Shown piece by piece: positions 13,639 to 21,892 of a stretch of 47,185 nt of DNA. The stretch's first letter is position 1. The number at the start of each line of letters is the position of its first letter. This stretch comes from a virus: the IMG/VR virus record IMGVR_UViG_3300010373_000012, positions 1 through 47,185 of that record; one strand, 5' to 3'. The notes beneath the pieces were generated by a model. The model ran no database searches. It saw only the letters and a list, made by a program, of their open reading frames with translations, and was not told where the DNA came from. The translations under genes were made by a program, and so were the position numbers.

Positions 13639-13779
13639 TTTGTGCGGCAGGCATGCGGAAGCGTGTCTGAACAGGCCGGACGTCCGACCGTCCCGCACGG
13701 CCGGCGCCGTTCTCCCCAGCGGTCGCCGGCCACCTTTCACCCCGCCGCGTGCGGGTTACCACTTGCACGCGGAGGTTCC
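13639..13779 (+). other. Structured late leader between tRNA and first lysis gene
   Basis: No gene is seen in this stretch. Two perfect inverted repeats are present: GGCCGGCG (13699-13706) with CGCCGGCC (13724-13731), and CCGCGTGC (13745-13752) with GCACGCGG (13765-13772). The second overlaps the GGAGG ribosome-binding sequence (13771-13775) of the next gene. Neither is followed by a T run, so they are not ordinary terminators. Confidence 0.65.
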
Positions 13780-14022
13780 ATGACCGATTCGGATTACATC
13801 AGCCTCATCGTGGGAGGCGGGAGTCTGGTTGTGATTATCGTCGGCTGGCTGTTGAAACATAGCGCGAGGCTGACCAGCACTGAGGTTCGCGTGGAAAACC
13901 TCGCCAGCAATGCCCGGGATGACCGCGAACGCGCCGACCGTCAGAACAACAACATCATGGGCGCGCTGATCCGGATCGAGGAAAAGGTGGACCGCAAGAT
14001 GGACAGGCACGGGGCGAACTGA
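13780..14022 (+). CDS. Small membrane protein at head of lysis region (80 aa)
   Basis: One hydrophobic segment at about residues 6-24 (YISLIVGGGSLVVIIVGWLL) is followed by a charged helical domain with DRERADRQNNNIMGALIRIE, likely a coiled coil. Such proteins are annotated as holin-like or holin-accessory in phage lysis regions. GGAGG at good spacing, partly held in a hairpin, supports the start. It overlaps the endolysin start by 1 nt. Role uncertain. Confidence 0.7.
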   Translation: MTDSDYISLIVGGGSLVVIIVGWLLKHSARLTSTEVRVENLASNARDDRERADRQNNNIMGALIRIEEKVDRKMDRHGAN

Positions 14023-14507
14023 TGCCACGCATCACCCCGGAGCAGGCTGGCGGCCAGAATCGGTGTGCCTTTCTGGACATGCTGGCGCAAAGCGAGATCG
14101 GCGCGGCGCTGCTGCAGCACAGCGACGACGGCTACGACGTACTGGTGGGCTCGACAGGCCGCGCACCGCTGCTGTTCGATAGCTACGCCACGCACCCGGA
14201 CGTTTACAACCCGCGCTACAGCTCGACGGCTGCGGGCAGGTATCAGGAGTTGTTCCGCAACTGGCTGGCCTACAAGCAGCTTCTGGCGCTCCCGGACTTC
14301 GGCCCGGTGAGCCAAGACTTGATGGCGCTGCAACAGATCCGCGAAGCGCGCGCGCTCCCGCTGATCGACGCCGGCAAGCTCAATGCCGCCATCGCGCTGT
14401 GTTCGCACCTGTGGGCCAGTTTGCCCGGGAATGACTACGGCCAGCACCAGCAGGCGTTGAATGACCTGCAGACATGGTTCACCCAAGCCGGCGGCGTATT
14501 GCAATGA
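14022..14507 (+). CDS. Endolysin, lambda R-type (GH104)
   Basis: This 161-aa protein follows lambda R across its length: CAFLDMLAQSEIG with catalytic Glu25, DGYDVLVG, STAAGRYQELFRNW, DLMALQQIREARALPLIDAG and SLPGNDYGQHQQALNDLQTW. The family cleaves the MurNAc-GlcNAc bond as a lytic transglycosylase. The usual SEGT at the active site is SEIG here. There is no signal peptide, so release depends on a holin. It is flanked by small membrane-protein genes in a lysis cluster. Confidence 0.93.
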   Translation: MPRITPEQAGGQNRCAFLDMLAQSEIGAALLQHSDDGYDVLVGSTGRAPLLFDSYATHPDVYNPRYSSTAAGRYQELFRNWLAYKQLLALPDFGPVSQDLMALQQIREARALPLIDAGKLNAAIALCSHLWASLPGNDYGQHQQALNDLQTWFTQAGGVLQ

Positions 14508-14785
14508 GCCTGACCACGCACCTTCTCGCCATCCTGACGGTCCTGATTGTCGGCACGGTGGAGGGACTGTTCCTGCACTTCGGCCTACCGTCCGGCATGG
14601 ACGGCGTTGTCGTGGGGCGGATTCTGGGCACCATGGATTCGTCGCTGATGCTGGTGTTGAGCTACTACTTCGGCTCGAGTTCGGGAAGCGACCGGAAGAA
14701 CATCCTGCTGGCCAATTCCGTGCCGGCGCCGAAACCTGAAAAAACTCCTTCGAGTTATCCGTATCCACCCCCTGCGCCTCCCTGA
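14504..14785 (+). CDS. Holin-like membrane protein (93 aa)
   Basis: Hydrophobic segments at about residues 3-24 (TTHLLAILTVLIVGTVEGLF) and 42-58 (RILGTMDSSLMLVLSYYFGS) are followed by SSGSDRKN and a Pro-rich tail. The pattern GTxDxxLMLVLxYxFGSSxGS is common in putative phage holins. It overlaps the endolysin stop (ATGA). Either this protein or the one at 13780 is the likely hole former. Confidence 0.75.
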   Translation: MSLTTHLLAILTVLIVGTVEGLFLHFGLPSGMDGVVVGRILGTMDSSLMLVLSYYFGSSSGSDRKNILLANSVPAPKPEKTPSSYPYPPPAPP

Positions 14786-14795
14786 GGACTACCCC

Positions 14796-15278
14796 ATGAA
14801 AACCAAGACCTTGCTGCTGGCGCTGATCGCGCTGGCCCTGACGTGTGTGTCCGGTTGCACCACTACGGGCGGCCAGAAGCTGTCGCCTGCCCAGATCGCC
14901 GCCATCGCCTGTCCACAGGTCAACCTGGTCAACAGCCAGCTGACCGTGATCAATGCCGCGATGCTGGCTTCCCCGGCCACCGCATCCTTCGCCCAGAAGG
15001 CCAATGCCGAGCTGGTGGCGATCCAGCCGACCGTGGCCGCCGTGTGTGCTGCTGGGGCAAATGTGACGGCTACGAACCTGCAGGCACTGGCACAGCAGGC
15101 ATTGCCGGCGCTCGGGACCATCGTGGGCACCTTGCCGATCACTCCGGCCCAGCAGGCGCAGGCGCAGGCCGGTCTTGTCGTGGCGGAAACGGCACTGGGG
15201 CTCGCGGGTGTGGTCGAGCAGCAGATTCAGGCGGCGAAGGCTCAGGGGGCGCCGGCTCGAGCATCCAGCGTCAAGTAA
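14796..15278 (+). CDS. Lipoprotein in lysis region (160 aa)
   Basis: A clear lipoprotein signal: MKTKTLLLALIALALTCVSG then Cys at position 21 (lipobox VSGC). The mature part is Ala/Gln-rich and mostly helical. An outer-membrane lipoprotein here could act as an o-spanin, although at 140 mature residues it is longer than most and not Pro-rich. A possible inner-membrane partner is the single-TM protein at 15871. Spanin role is inferred from context. Confidence 0.7.
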   Translation: MKTKTLLLALIALALTCVSGCTTTGGQKLSPAQIAAIACPQVNLVNSQLTVINAAMLASPATASFAQKANAELVAIQPTVAAVCAAGANVTATNLQALAQQALPALGTIVGTLPITPAQQAQAQAGLVVAETALGLAGVVEQQIQAAKAQGAPARASSVK

Positions 15279-15281
15279 CCC

Positions 15282-15869
15282 GTGCTGCCCGTCGACTACG
15301 CCAAACTGGCCGAACGGGCGTACAGCGACGCGCCCACCATCGGCAACCCGTCCAGCGCAAGCCGGATGCACGTTTACCAGATGGTCACAGCGACCGGCAC
15401 GGAAACGGTGCACGTCTTTCGGGGTACGGACGATTTGCGCTCCCTGCTGGCCGATGGCGACATCATCGTGCGCGATGTGCCGGGAATGGGCCGGGTACAT
15501 GCGGGATTTCACTGGGCGCTGTCCGCGATACTGCCCGCCTGCCTTGCACTGCCGCGCCCTGACGCGATTGCCGGGCACAGCCTTGGCGCGGCCATGGCGG
15601 TGCTGTACGCCGCCGCGCTGGCGCTGCTGGGCGATGTGGTGCCGGTCTATGCGTTCGAACCGCCGCGACTGTGCGCGGACACGACGCTGCTCGAGTTGTT
15701 CCACGGGAAACCTGTCTATGCCACGCGCAACGGCCGGGACATCGTGACGCAGGTGCCACCGCAACTGGCGCACGCCTGTCCGATCACCCCCATCGGCCAT
15801 GCAGTGCTGCCGTTCGACAACATTCAGGACCACGCCATCGACCGCGTGATCGCCGCGCTTGGAGACTGA
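15282..15869 (+). CDS. Class 3 lipase-like alpha/beta hydrolase
   Basis: A 195-aa protein with the class 3 lipase layout: VHVFRGTDD (oxyanion region, about 44-52), the elbow AGHSLGAAM with Ser100, ATRNGRDIVTQVPP with Asp153, and DHAIDRV with His184. All three catalytic residues are present and in order. The GTG start lies 4 nt after the lipoprotein stop; I see no strong ribosome-binding sequence. There is no signal peptide. In the lysis region it may attack membrane lipid or other acyl esters when the envelope opens; substrate unknown. Confidence 0.8.
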   Translation: MLPVDYAKLAERAYSDAPTIGNPSSASRMHVYQMVTATGTETVHVFRGTDDLRSLLADGDIIVRDVPGMGRVHAGFHWALSAILPACLALPRPDAIAGHSLGAAMAVLYAAALALLGDVVPVYAFEPPRLCADTTLLELFHGKPVYATRNGRDIVTQVPPQLAHACPITPIGHAVLPFDNIQDHAIDRVIAALGD

Positions 15870-15870
15870 C

Positions 15871-16056
15871 GTGGACGCCACCGAAACCGTAGGCACCTGG
15901 ATCGGCTTGAGCTTCGCTACGCTATCGCTGGCGGTGCTGATCGGGATGGTGGCCTACGACGAAATCGCCGGATGGCTGCGCAAGCGCCGGGAGCGCAAGG
16001 CGCCGCATGTCCACTATCACGTTTCCACACCGCGTTCGACGCGCACAGAGGATTGA
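15871..16056 (+). CDS. Small single-TM protein (61 aa)
   Basis: GTG start at 15871 with GGAG upstream inside the lipase end. One hydrophobic segment at about residues 9-29 (TWIGLSFATLSLAVLIGMVA) is followed by a basic tail (WLRKRRERKAPHVHYHV). Topology N-out, C-in is likely. It could be a membrane partner in lysis; no family was recognised. Confidence 0.6.
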   Translation: MDATETVGTWIGLSFATLSLAVLIGMVAYDEIAGWLRKRRERKAPHVHYHVSTPRSTRTED

Positions 16057-16058
16057 CC

Positions 16059-16259
16059 GTGGCTGATGAACCCCTGATCTGGACGAGCAAGGGCAACCTG
16101 CCCATCGCCTCGCTGGAATACACCCATGCATGGGATGAAACCCCCGAATATCTCAAGTTCAGCGAGACCTACCTGCTGGATGGCGAGATCGTCAAGCAAT
16201 CCGCCCACGTCTATGTGAAGCAAGGCGCGCAGGCCCAACCCGAACAGGGGACATTCTGA
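16059..16259 (+). CDS. Small hypothetical protein (66 aa)
   Basis: GTG at 16059, 2 nt after the previous stop. Protein contains KGNLPIASLEYTHAWDETPE and FSETYLLDGEIVKQSAHVYV, which reads as small beta-strand-rich units. It often helps to view such genes as belonging with the following structural genes (TGATG overlap at 16259). Function unknown. Confidence 0.65.
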   Translation: MADEPLIWTSKGNLPIASLEYTHAWDETPEYLKFSETYLLDGEIVKQSAHVYVKQGAQAQPEQGTF

Positions 16260-16711
16260 TGAGCAATACGGCAGCCGTCTGTACCAGTTTCAAGGTCGAT
16301 CAGCTCAACGGCATCCACGCCTTCGGGACGACCGTCACGCGCGGCAGTACCGCCGCCGACACGTTCAAGGCGGCGCTATATTTCGCCTCGGCCACGCTGG
16401 GCGCATCGACCACGGCCTATTCGACCACGGGCGAAGTCACCGGCACTGGCTATACGGCCGGCGGCGTGACCGTGACCAATGCCACCGCGCCGACCAGCTC
16501 GGGAACGACGGCGTACTGGACGCCATCAGGCAACTTCGCCTGGACAACCATGACGGCCTCGGCCTTCGACACGGTGCTGCTCTACAACTCCACGCAGAGC
16601 AACAAGGCTGTCGCGGTCTATACCTTCGGCTCGCAGACGGTGACAGCCAGCAATTTCACCCTCACCATGCCGGCGAATGCGGCAGGAACTGCGCTGTTGC
16701 AGCTCGCGTAA
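16259..16711 (+). CDS. Thr/Ala-rich putative virion protein (150 aa)
   Basis: Begins MSNTAAVCTSFKVDQLNGIH and is dominated by Thr, Ser, Ala and Gly with alternating hydrophobics (GVTVTNATAPTSSGTTAYW), as in beta-rich phage structural proteins. It is followed by the repeat protein at 16725, so both may be virion decorations. No family named. Confidence 0.65.
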   Translation: MSNTAAVCTSFKVDQLNGIHAFGTTVTRGSTAADTFKAALYFASATLGASTTAYSTTGEVTGTGYTAGGVTVTNATAPTSSGTTAYWTPSGNFAWTTMTASAFDTVLLYNSTQSNKAVAVYTFGSQTVTASNFTLTMPANAAGTALLQLA

Positions 16712-16724
16712 AGAGTAGCGCGCC

Positions 16725-18314
16725 GTGACGATCACGCGCACCGATACCACAACAGCGGGCGGCACAGCCAATAACTGGACAGTTGCGACGCCCAGCGGAT
16801 CGGGCGGCCTGTTCGTCATCTACTGCATGGACAACGGTGGCGCTTCGGCGCCGACCGGATTCACCCAGCTGATTCAGCAGCGTTTTGGCGGCAACGGCCA
16901 GTACATCAATGTCTTCTGGCGCGAAGCGGATGGCACGGAGGGATCTAGCTTCACCAGCACCGATGGCGGCGACACCAGCGGATGGTCGGTCGAATGTGTG
17001 CGCTATGCCGGCGCAGCCACATCATCGCCGATCGACGCCTATGCTGGCACCGCGAGCAGCACCGGCGGCGCCAGTCCGAAATCCATGCCAGCCACCGGCA
17101 TCACGACGACGGCGGCGAATGACCTGGTGGTCTATGCCGGCGGCCTGGGCAGCTATAGCGGCGTCACCAGTCCAACCTTCACCCCGCCGAGCGGCTTCAC
17201 CAGCCCGGCAACCCCGCCCACAGGCGGCTCGGCCAACCTGTGCGTGTCGGAGGCGATACAAGTCACCGCTGGCGCCACCGGCACAAAGACGGCCTCGGGT
17301 GCTTTCACTGGCGGCACATGCATCGGCTTCGGTGCGGTGCTGCTGGCGATCAAGGCGGCTGCCGGGGATGTCACGGTCGGCTTGACCGGGCAAAGCATTA
17401 CCTCCGGCCAAGGAACGGTCACCGTGGCATCCACCGGCGTCACTGTGGCCTTGACGGGTCAAGCGGTGACTTCGGGGCAAGGAGCGTTCACGCAAGCCGT
17501 TTCCAATGCGCTTACGGGCCGAAGCATCACGTCCGGTCGCGGCACGCTAAAGGGGACGGTGAGCAAGTCGCTTACGGGCAGCGCGGTCACCAGCGGACAG
17601 GGCGCGACGGTTCCTGCGCTGGCGCCGACATTGACGGGCCAGGTCGGAACGACTGGGGCAGGAGGGGTCACTCCAGACGCGCAGGTGGCAGTTACCGGGT
17701 TGTCCGAAACGGCATCCCAAGGATCGGTCACGCCTGAGTCTGGCGGCATTGCCGTGGCGTTGTCAGGGCAGATGGTCACAGCGGCACAAGGCGACGTCAC
17801 GCCAGCGCTATCGCAAGGTCTTGCGGGCCAGTCCGTCACCATCACCCAAGGCGCGGTCACCGCTGTCCCCGAAGTGCGCATCGCGCTCTCGGGCCAGTCG
17901 ATATCCGTCCAGATCGGAACGGTACAACCAGCCTTCACGGCACCGGTCGACGGTCAAGACGCGAATTACGCCCAAGGCGTCCTGACGGCCACCGCAGGGC
18001 ATGACGTTTCCGTTGGACTGACGGGTACTGGAACAACAGCCGCACAGGGTGAACTTGCCGCCAGCGCATCGGTTGGCTTGCTGGGTTCGACGTTCGGCAC
18101 TACGCAGGGCGGCGTCAGCCCCATTTCTTCCATGGCGATGGCAGGTCGCTCCGCTGTATTCATCGCCGGCACATTGACCAGCAATGGCAAGCTGATCATC
18201 GAGCCGGGGCGCATCGCCATCTTGCCGCCCGAAACGCGCATAGCAGCACTTGACCACGAGACACGTACGGCCATTCTTCCGCCCGAGCAGCGCATCGCTC
18301 GGCTCACCGCCTGA
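16725..18314 (+). CDS. Repeat-rich putative structural protein (529 aa)
   Basis: GTG start. Residues about 1-210 form a beta-rich domain (TNNWTVATPSGSGGLF-like). From about 214 to 500 there are 12-13 degenerate repeats of about 20 residues around LTGQSITSGQGTVT. The end has three ILPPETRIAAL-like units (residues about 500-529), a pattern seen in other phage proteins with such repeats. No enzymatic motif is present. It is probably a surface-exposed virion or host-contact protein, but location is not shown. Confidence 0.7.
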   Translation: MTITRTDTTTAGGTANNWTVATPSGSGGLFVIYCMDNGGASAPTGFTQLIQQRFGGNGQYINVFWREADGTEGSSFTSTDGGDTSGWSVECVRYAGAATSSPIDAYAGTASSTGGASPKSMPATGITTTAANDLVVYAGGLGSYSGVTSPTFTPPSGFTSPATPPTGGSANLCVSEAIQVTAGATGTKTASGAFTGGTCIGFGAVLLAIKAAAGDVTVGLTGQSITSGQGTVTVASTGVTVALTGQAVTSGQGAFTQAVSNALTGRSITSGRGTLKGTVSKSLTGSAVTSGQGATVPALAPTLTGQVGTTGAGGVTPDAQVAVTGLSETASQGSVTPESGGIAVALSGQMVTAAQGDVTPALSQGLAGQSVTITQGAVTAVPEVRIALSGQSISVQIGTVQPAFTAPVDGQDANYAQGVLTATAGHDVSVGLTGTGTTAAQGELAASASVGLLGSTFGTTQGGVSPISSMAMAGRSAVFIAGTLTSNGKLIIEPGRIAILPPETRIAALDHETRTAILPPEQRIARLTA

Positions 18315-18326
18315 CAGGATGTAACC

Positions 18327-18626
18327 ATGCTCATTGTCCTGTCACCGATGAGCCCGGAGGATGAGAACGTACCGACAGCCATTGATTTCAGCGCCTTGCT
18401 GGCCACAAGCGAGACGATCACCAGCGTCACCAGCGTCACCGCTCTCCCTGCCACGATCACGGTGGGGCAAGGCTCCGTGACCGATGGAGCTAAGCCGAAC
18501 AGCGCCGTCCAGTTCACGCTGGGCGCCGGGCAATTGGATCAGGGATACACCGTGACTGCCGAAATCGTCACTTCCAACAACGTCATCTTGGCGCGATCGT
18601 GCTATGTGCCGGTCAGGGCTGTGTGA
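18327..18626 (+). CDS. Small hypothetical protein before terminase (99 aa)
   Basis: Begins MLIVLSPMSPEDENVPTAID; contains TSETITSVTSVTALPATITV and TAEIVTSNNVILARSCYVPV. A beta-sandwich-like composition. It follows the repeat protein and precedes the terminase small subunit by 3 nt. Function unknown. Confidence 0.65.
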   Translation: MLIVLSPMSPEDENVPTAIDFSALLATSETITSVTSVTALPATITVGQGSVTDGAKPNSAVQFTLGAGQLDQGYTVTAEIVTSNNVILARSCYVPVRAV

Positions 18627-18629
18627 TGT

Positions 18630-19067
18630 ATGGGGCGCCCAACCCTTTACACGCCCGAATTGGCGCTGACCATTTGTCATCGCTTGGCTGACGGGGAATC
18701 GCTACGCAGTGTATGTCGAGACGAAGCGATGCCGGGAAGAACGGCGGTGTGGCAATGGTTGGACGCCCATCCGTCCTTTGCGAACCAATACGCCCGCGCA
18801 TGTGAAATGCGGGCAGAGTTTTACGTTGAACAGGCCATGGAGATTGCCGATACCCCGGTGATGGGGCGGAAGACAATCACGAAGGCGAGCGGCGTGGAAA
18901 TCGTTGAAGGGGACATGATTGAGCATCGCAAGCTGCAGATCGACATACGCAAATGGACGGCAGCCCGGATGGCGCCGAAACGCTGGGGAGTTAAATCGCC
19001 GCAGCCACCGACAGGGGATGAGGAAAACGGCCCGAAGCTGATCGACCCGAATGGCGAGATTCCGTGA
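18630..19067 (+). CDS. terS: Terminase small subunit
   Basis: A 145-aa protein with an N-terminal HTH-like region: GRPTLYTPELALTICHRLAD followed by GESLRSVCRDEAMPGRTAVW, typical of Sf6 gp1-like small terminases. The central helix EMRAEFYVEQAMEIADTP and VDIRKW-type segment (LQIDIRKWTAARMAPKRWGV) are also family hallmarks. It recognises phage DNA and recruits the large subunit, whose GTG overlaps its stop. Confidence 0.88.
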   Translation: MGRPTLYTPELALTICHRLADGESLRSVCRDEAMPGRTAVWQWLDAHPSFANQYARACEMRAEFYVEQAMEIADTPVMGRKTITKASGVEIVEGDMIEHRKLQIDIRKWTAARMAPKRWGVKSPQPPTGDEENGPKLIDPNGEIP

Positions 19068-20335
19068 GCCGGAATGTCGAACTGCAGGCGCTTCATGCAG
19101 GTCAGATATCGATTGCGCAGGGATTCGGGCAGCACAAGAAAACCGTATTGCGCTGCGGTCGCCGCTTCGGCAAGACCAGTCTTCTGGAAAACCGGGCGGC
19201 GAAGTGGGCGTTTCAGGGCAAGCGGATTGGCTGGCTAGGACCGAAGTACAAGATCAATGCGCCAACGTATGGAAACCTCATCCATACGCTGAAACCGGTG
19301 ATCGAATCAAAGTCCAAGATCGACCAGCTGATCCAGCTGAAAACGGGCGGCCTGATCGAATTCTGGACGCTGGAGGATGAGAACGCCGGGCGATCACGCA
19401 AATACCACACGGTGATCGTGGATGAGGCGAGCCTTAAAGCGAAGGGCTTGAAGGAGATCATCGACCAGTCCATCCGGCCCACGCTGCTGGACTATAACGG
19501 CAACATCATCATGGCCGGCACCCCAAAGGGTATCGACCAAGAAAACTACTTCTACGAGGCATGCACCAATCCCGCCGAAGGGTGGGTTGAATACCACGCG
19601 CCCACGGCAACGAATCCACACCTGGACCCAGAAGTCGTCGCCAAGCTGATCAATGACTATCCGCCGCTGGTGTATCAGCAGGAATATCTGGCGGAGTTCG
19701 TCGACTGGAACGGCTCAGCGTTTTTCAGCGAAAACTCATTGTTGGTTGACGGTCAGCCCGTCGATTACCCCAGCAAGTGTGATCAGGTATTCGCCGTGGT
19801 GGATACGGCACTCAAGGACGGGGTCGAGCACGATGGCACGGCGGTCACCTACTACGCGCGCAACATCCATTACGGGACCAAGCTGATCGTCCTGGATTGG
19901 GAGGTGCTGCAGATCGAAGGTGCGCTGCTTGAAAGCTGGTTGCCCAGCGTGTTTGCTCGGCTGGATGAGCTATCGGCGATGGTCGGTGCGAGGCAAGGAA
20001 ACCTGGGCGCATGGATCGAGGACAAGGCGAGCGGCATCGTGCTGCTGCAGCAGGCCATTCGGCGCGGCTGGCCGGCGACACCCATTGACGGCGACCTGGT
20101 TTCGATGGGCAAGGAAGGCCGGGCGCTTTCGGTTTCCGGGTACGTCTATCGCGGCGACGTGAAGATCAGCCGCTACGCGCATGACAAGACGGTCAACTAC
20201 AAGGGCCAGGTACGTAACCACTTCATTTCGCAGGTTTGCAGTTTCCGGATGGGGCAGAAAGACGGCCCCCGGGATTTGCTGGACACCTTCACCTACGGCG
20301 TAGCGATCAGCCTCGGCGACACCGAAGGCTACTAG
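19064..20335 (+). CDS. terL: Terminase large subunit
   Basis: A 423-aa packaging motor. Walker A is CGRRFGKTS (about 31-39), Walker B TVIVDEAS (about 116-123), and AGTPKG is a coupling motif. The C-terminal RNase H-like nuclease has VVDTALKDG, GAWIEDKASG and a final Asp in RDLLDTFTYGV. GTG start is set by the GTGA overlap with the small subunit. It translocates DNA through the portal and cuts it at packaging. Confidence 0.95.
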   Translation: MSRNVELQALHAGQISIAQGFGQHKKTVLRCGRRFGKTSLLENRAAKWAFQGKRIGWLGPKYKINAPTYGNLIHTLKPVIESKSKIDQLIQLKTGGLIEFWTLEDENAGRSRKYHTVIVDEASLKAKGLKEIIDQSIRPTLLDYNGNIIMAGTPKGIDQENYFYEACTNPAEGWVEYHAPTATNPHLDPEVVAKLINDYPPLVYQQEYLAEFVDWNGSAFFSENSLLVDGQPVDYPSKCDQVFAVVDTALKDGVEHDGTAVTYYARNIHYGTKLIVLDWEVLQIEGALLESWLPSVFARLDELSAMVGARQGNLGAWIEDKASGIVLLQQAIRRGWPATPIDGDLVSMGKEGRALSVSGYVYRGDVKISRYAHDKTVNYKGQVRNHFISQVCSFRMGQKDGPRDLLDTFTYGVAISLGDTEGY

Positions 20336-20341
20336 GACCCC

Positions 20342-21892
20342 ATGGCCAATATCGACAACAACGCGACGGGTGCCGCGAGCTTGGGTGTGGGCAATACCTT
20401 GTCCCCGGCCTTGACTGATCTTCTGTTATGCGACGACATCCAGCCCGGCAGCGCGCCGTCGTACCAGATCGCCAAGACGATCTATACCTATCATCCGCTC
20501 GGCGCCAAGATGGCCGAAAAGCCGGTGGTAATTGCGCAGAGCCAGCAGCGCGAGATTGAGATTCCCGGAGGCCCGGAAGAGGACTTGATCGACGCCTTTC
20601 GCAAGGAGTGGGACCGGTTGGGCGGCACGGGCGCCACGACGATCATCCGCAACGTCAAGACGCTTTCGCGCGTCTACGGCATCGCGTCCGTGGTCATGGT
20701 CTGCCCGGAAGTGCCAACTGATCAGCCGATCCCGCTGGAGGATCTGTGGAAGCATGACCTGTACTTCAACATCGCTGATCCGCTGAATACGGCGGGCAGC
20801 CTGGTGTTGAACCAGGACCCGAATGCGCCTGACTTCCTGCGCCCCCGGCAGCTGACGGTGGCGGGCAAGTCGTACCACCCAAGCCGCGCCCTGGTGATGT
20901 GCAACGAACAGCCGATCTACATCGACTGGAGCAATTCGGCTTTCGGCTTCGTGGGGCGATCCGTCTATCAGCGCGCGTTGTTTCCGCTGAAAAGCTATGT
21001 GCAGAGCATGATCACGGATGACATGGTGACCCAGAAGGCTGGCCTGCTGGTGGCCAAGATGCAGTCTCCCGGATCTATCGTCGATCAGCGGGCGCGTAGT
21101 TTCTTCGGTTTCCGCCGCGAGTCGATCAAAGGGGCGCGTACCGGGAACGTGCTGTCGATCGGCACGCAGGAGGAAATCGAATCGCTGGACATGAAGAACT
21201 TGCGGGAAGCTGCCGAGTTCGCACGCAACAACATCCTGAAAAACATTGCATCGGCCGACAACATGCCGGCGAGCATGCTGAACGACGAAACGCTGGCCGA
21301 AGGTTTCGGGGAAGGATCGGAGGACGCCAAGCAGATCGCCACGTACATCGACGGTCAGCGCCTGGAAATGACGCCCGCCTATCTGTGGTTCGACACCATC
21401 GTGATGCACCGGGCATGGAATCCGGAGTTCTACGAATCCATGCAGCGGAAGTACCCGGCCGAGCTGGGCGATGTTCCCTATGAGACGGCCTTCTACGGGT
21501 GGAAGAACGCCTTCAAGGCGACGTGGCCAAATCTGCTGACGGAGCCTGACAGCGAAAAGGTCAAGGTTGACGATGTGATCACCAAGGCCGGCATTGCGGC
21601 GGTCGAAGTGCTGGCGCCGCTATGCGACCCGGAGAACAAGGCGCTGCTGGCTGGTTGGCTGTCCGATGTCCTGAACTCACGCACGCTGATGTTCTCGGCG
21701 CCGCTGAATCTCGACTTGGAAGCCATCGCCAGCTATGTGCCGCCACAGCCCATGGGCGAGCAAGAGGAAGATGATCCGGAACCGGTCACTGTGGCGCCCA
21801 ATGAAAAGGACGAGAAGCGCCAGATCAAGCGAGACAGCGTACCGAAAGGCGTCAGCTACGCCTTGTCCGATTACAAGAAGGTGCGCCGGTGA
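20342..21892 (+). CDS. Portal protein (DUF1073 type)
   Basis: A 516-aa protein with conserved stretches AKTIYTYHPLGAKMAEKPVV, SRVYGIASVVMV, FGRSVYQRALFPLKSYVQSM (minor variants) and SADNMPASMLNDETLAEGFG, fitting the DUF1073 portal group found in Bcep781-like myophages. The portal forms the dodecameric ring for DNA passage and neck attachment. It lies directly after the terminase and overlaps the head morphogenesis gene (GTGA). Confidence 0.88.
   Translation: MANIDNNATGAASLGVGNTLSPALTDLLLCDDIQPGSAPSYQIAKTIYTYHPLGAKMAEKPVVIAQSQQREIEIPGGPEEDLIDAFRKEWDRLGGTGATTIIRNVKTLSRVYGIASVVMVCPEVPTDQPIPLEDLWKHDLYFNIADPLNTAGSLVLNQDPNAPDFLRPRQLTVAGKSYHPSRALVMCNEQPIYIDWSNSAFGFVGRSVYQRALFPLKSYVQSMITDDMVTQKAGLLVAKMQSPGSIVDQRARSFFGFRRESIKGARTGNVLSIGTQEEIESLDMKNLREAAEFARNNILKNIASADNMPASMLNDETLAEGFGEGSEDAKQIATYIDGQRLEMTPAYLWFDTIVMHRAWNPEFYESMQRKYPAELGDVPYETAFYGWKNAFKATWPNLLTEPDSEKVKVDDVITKAGIAAVEVLAPLCDPENKALLAGWLSDVLNSRTLMFSAPLNLDLEAIASYVPPQPMGEQEEDDPEPVTVAPNEKDEKRQIKRDSVPKGVSYALSDYKKVRR

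Noticed and set aside
13941-15896. 651-codon minus-strand frame over the lysis region
   Set aside because: Arg/His/Gln-rich shadow composition; the plus-strand endolysin, lipoprotein and lipase explain the DNA.
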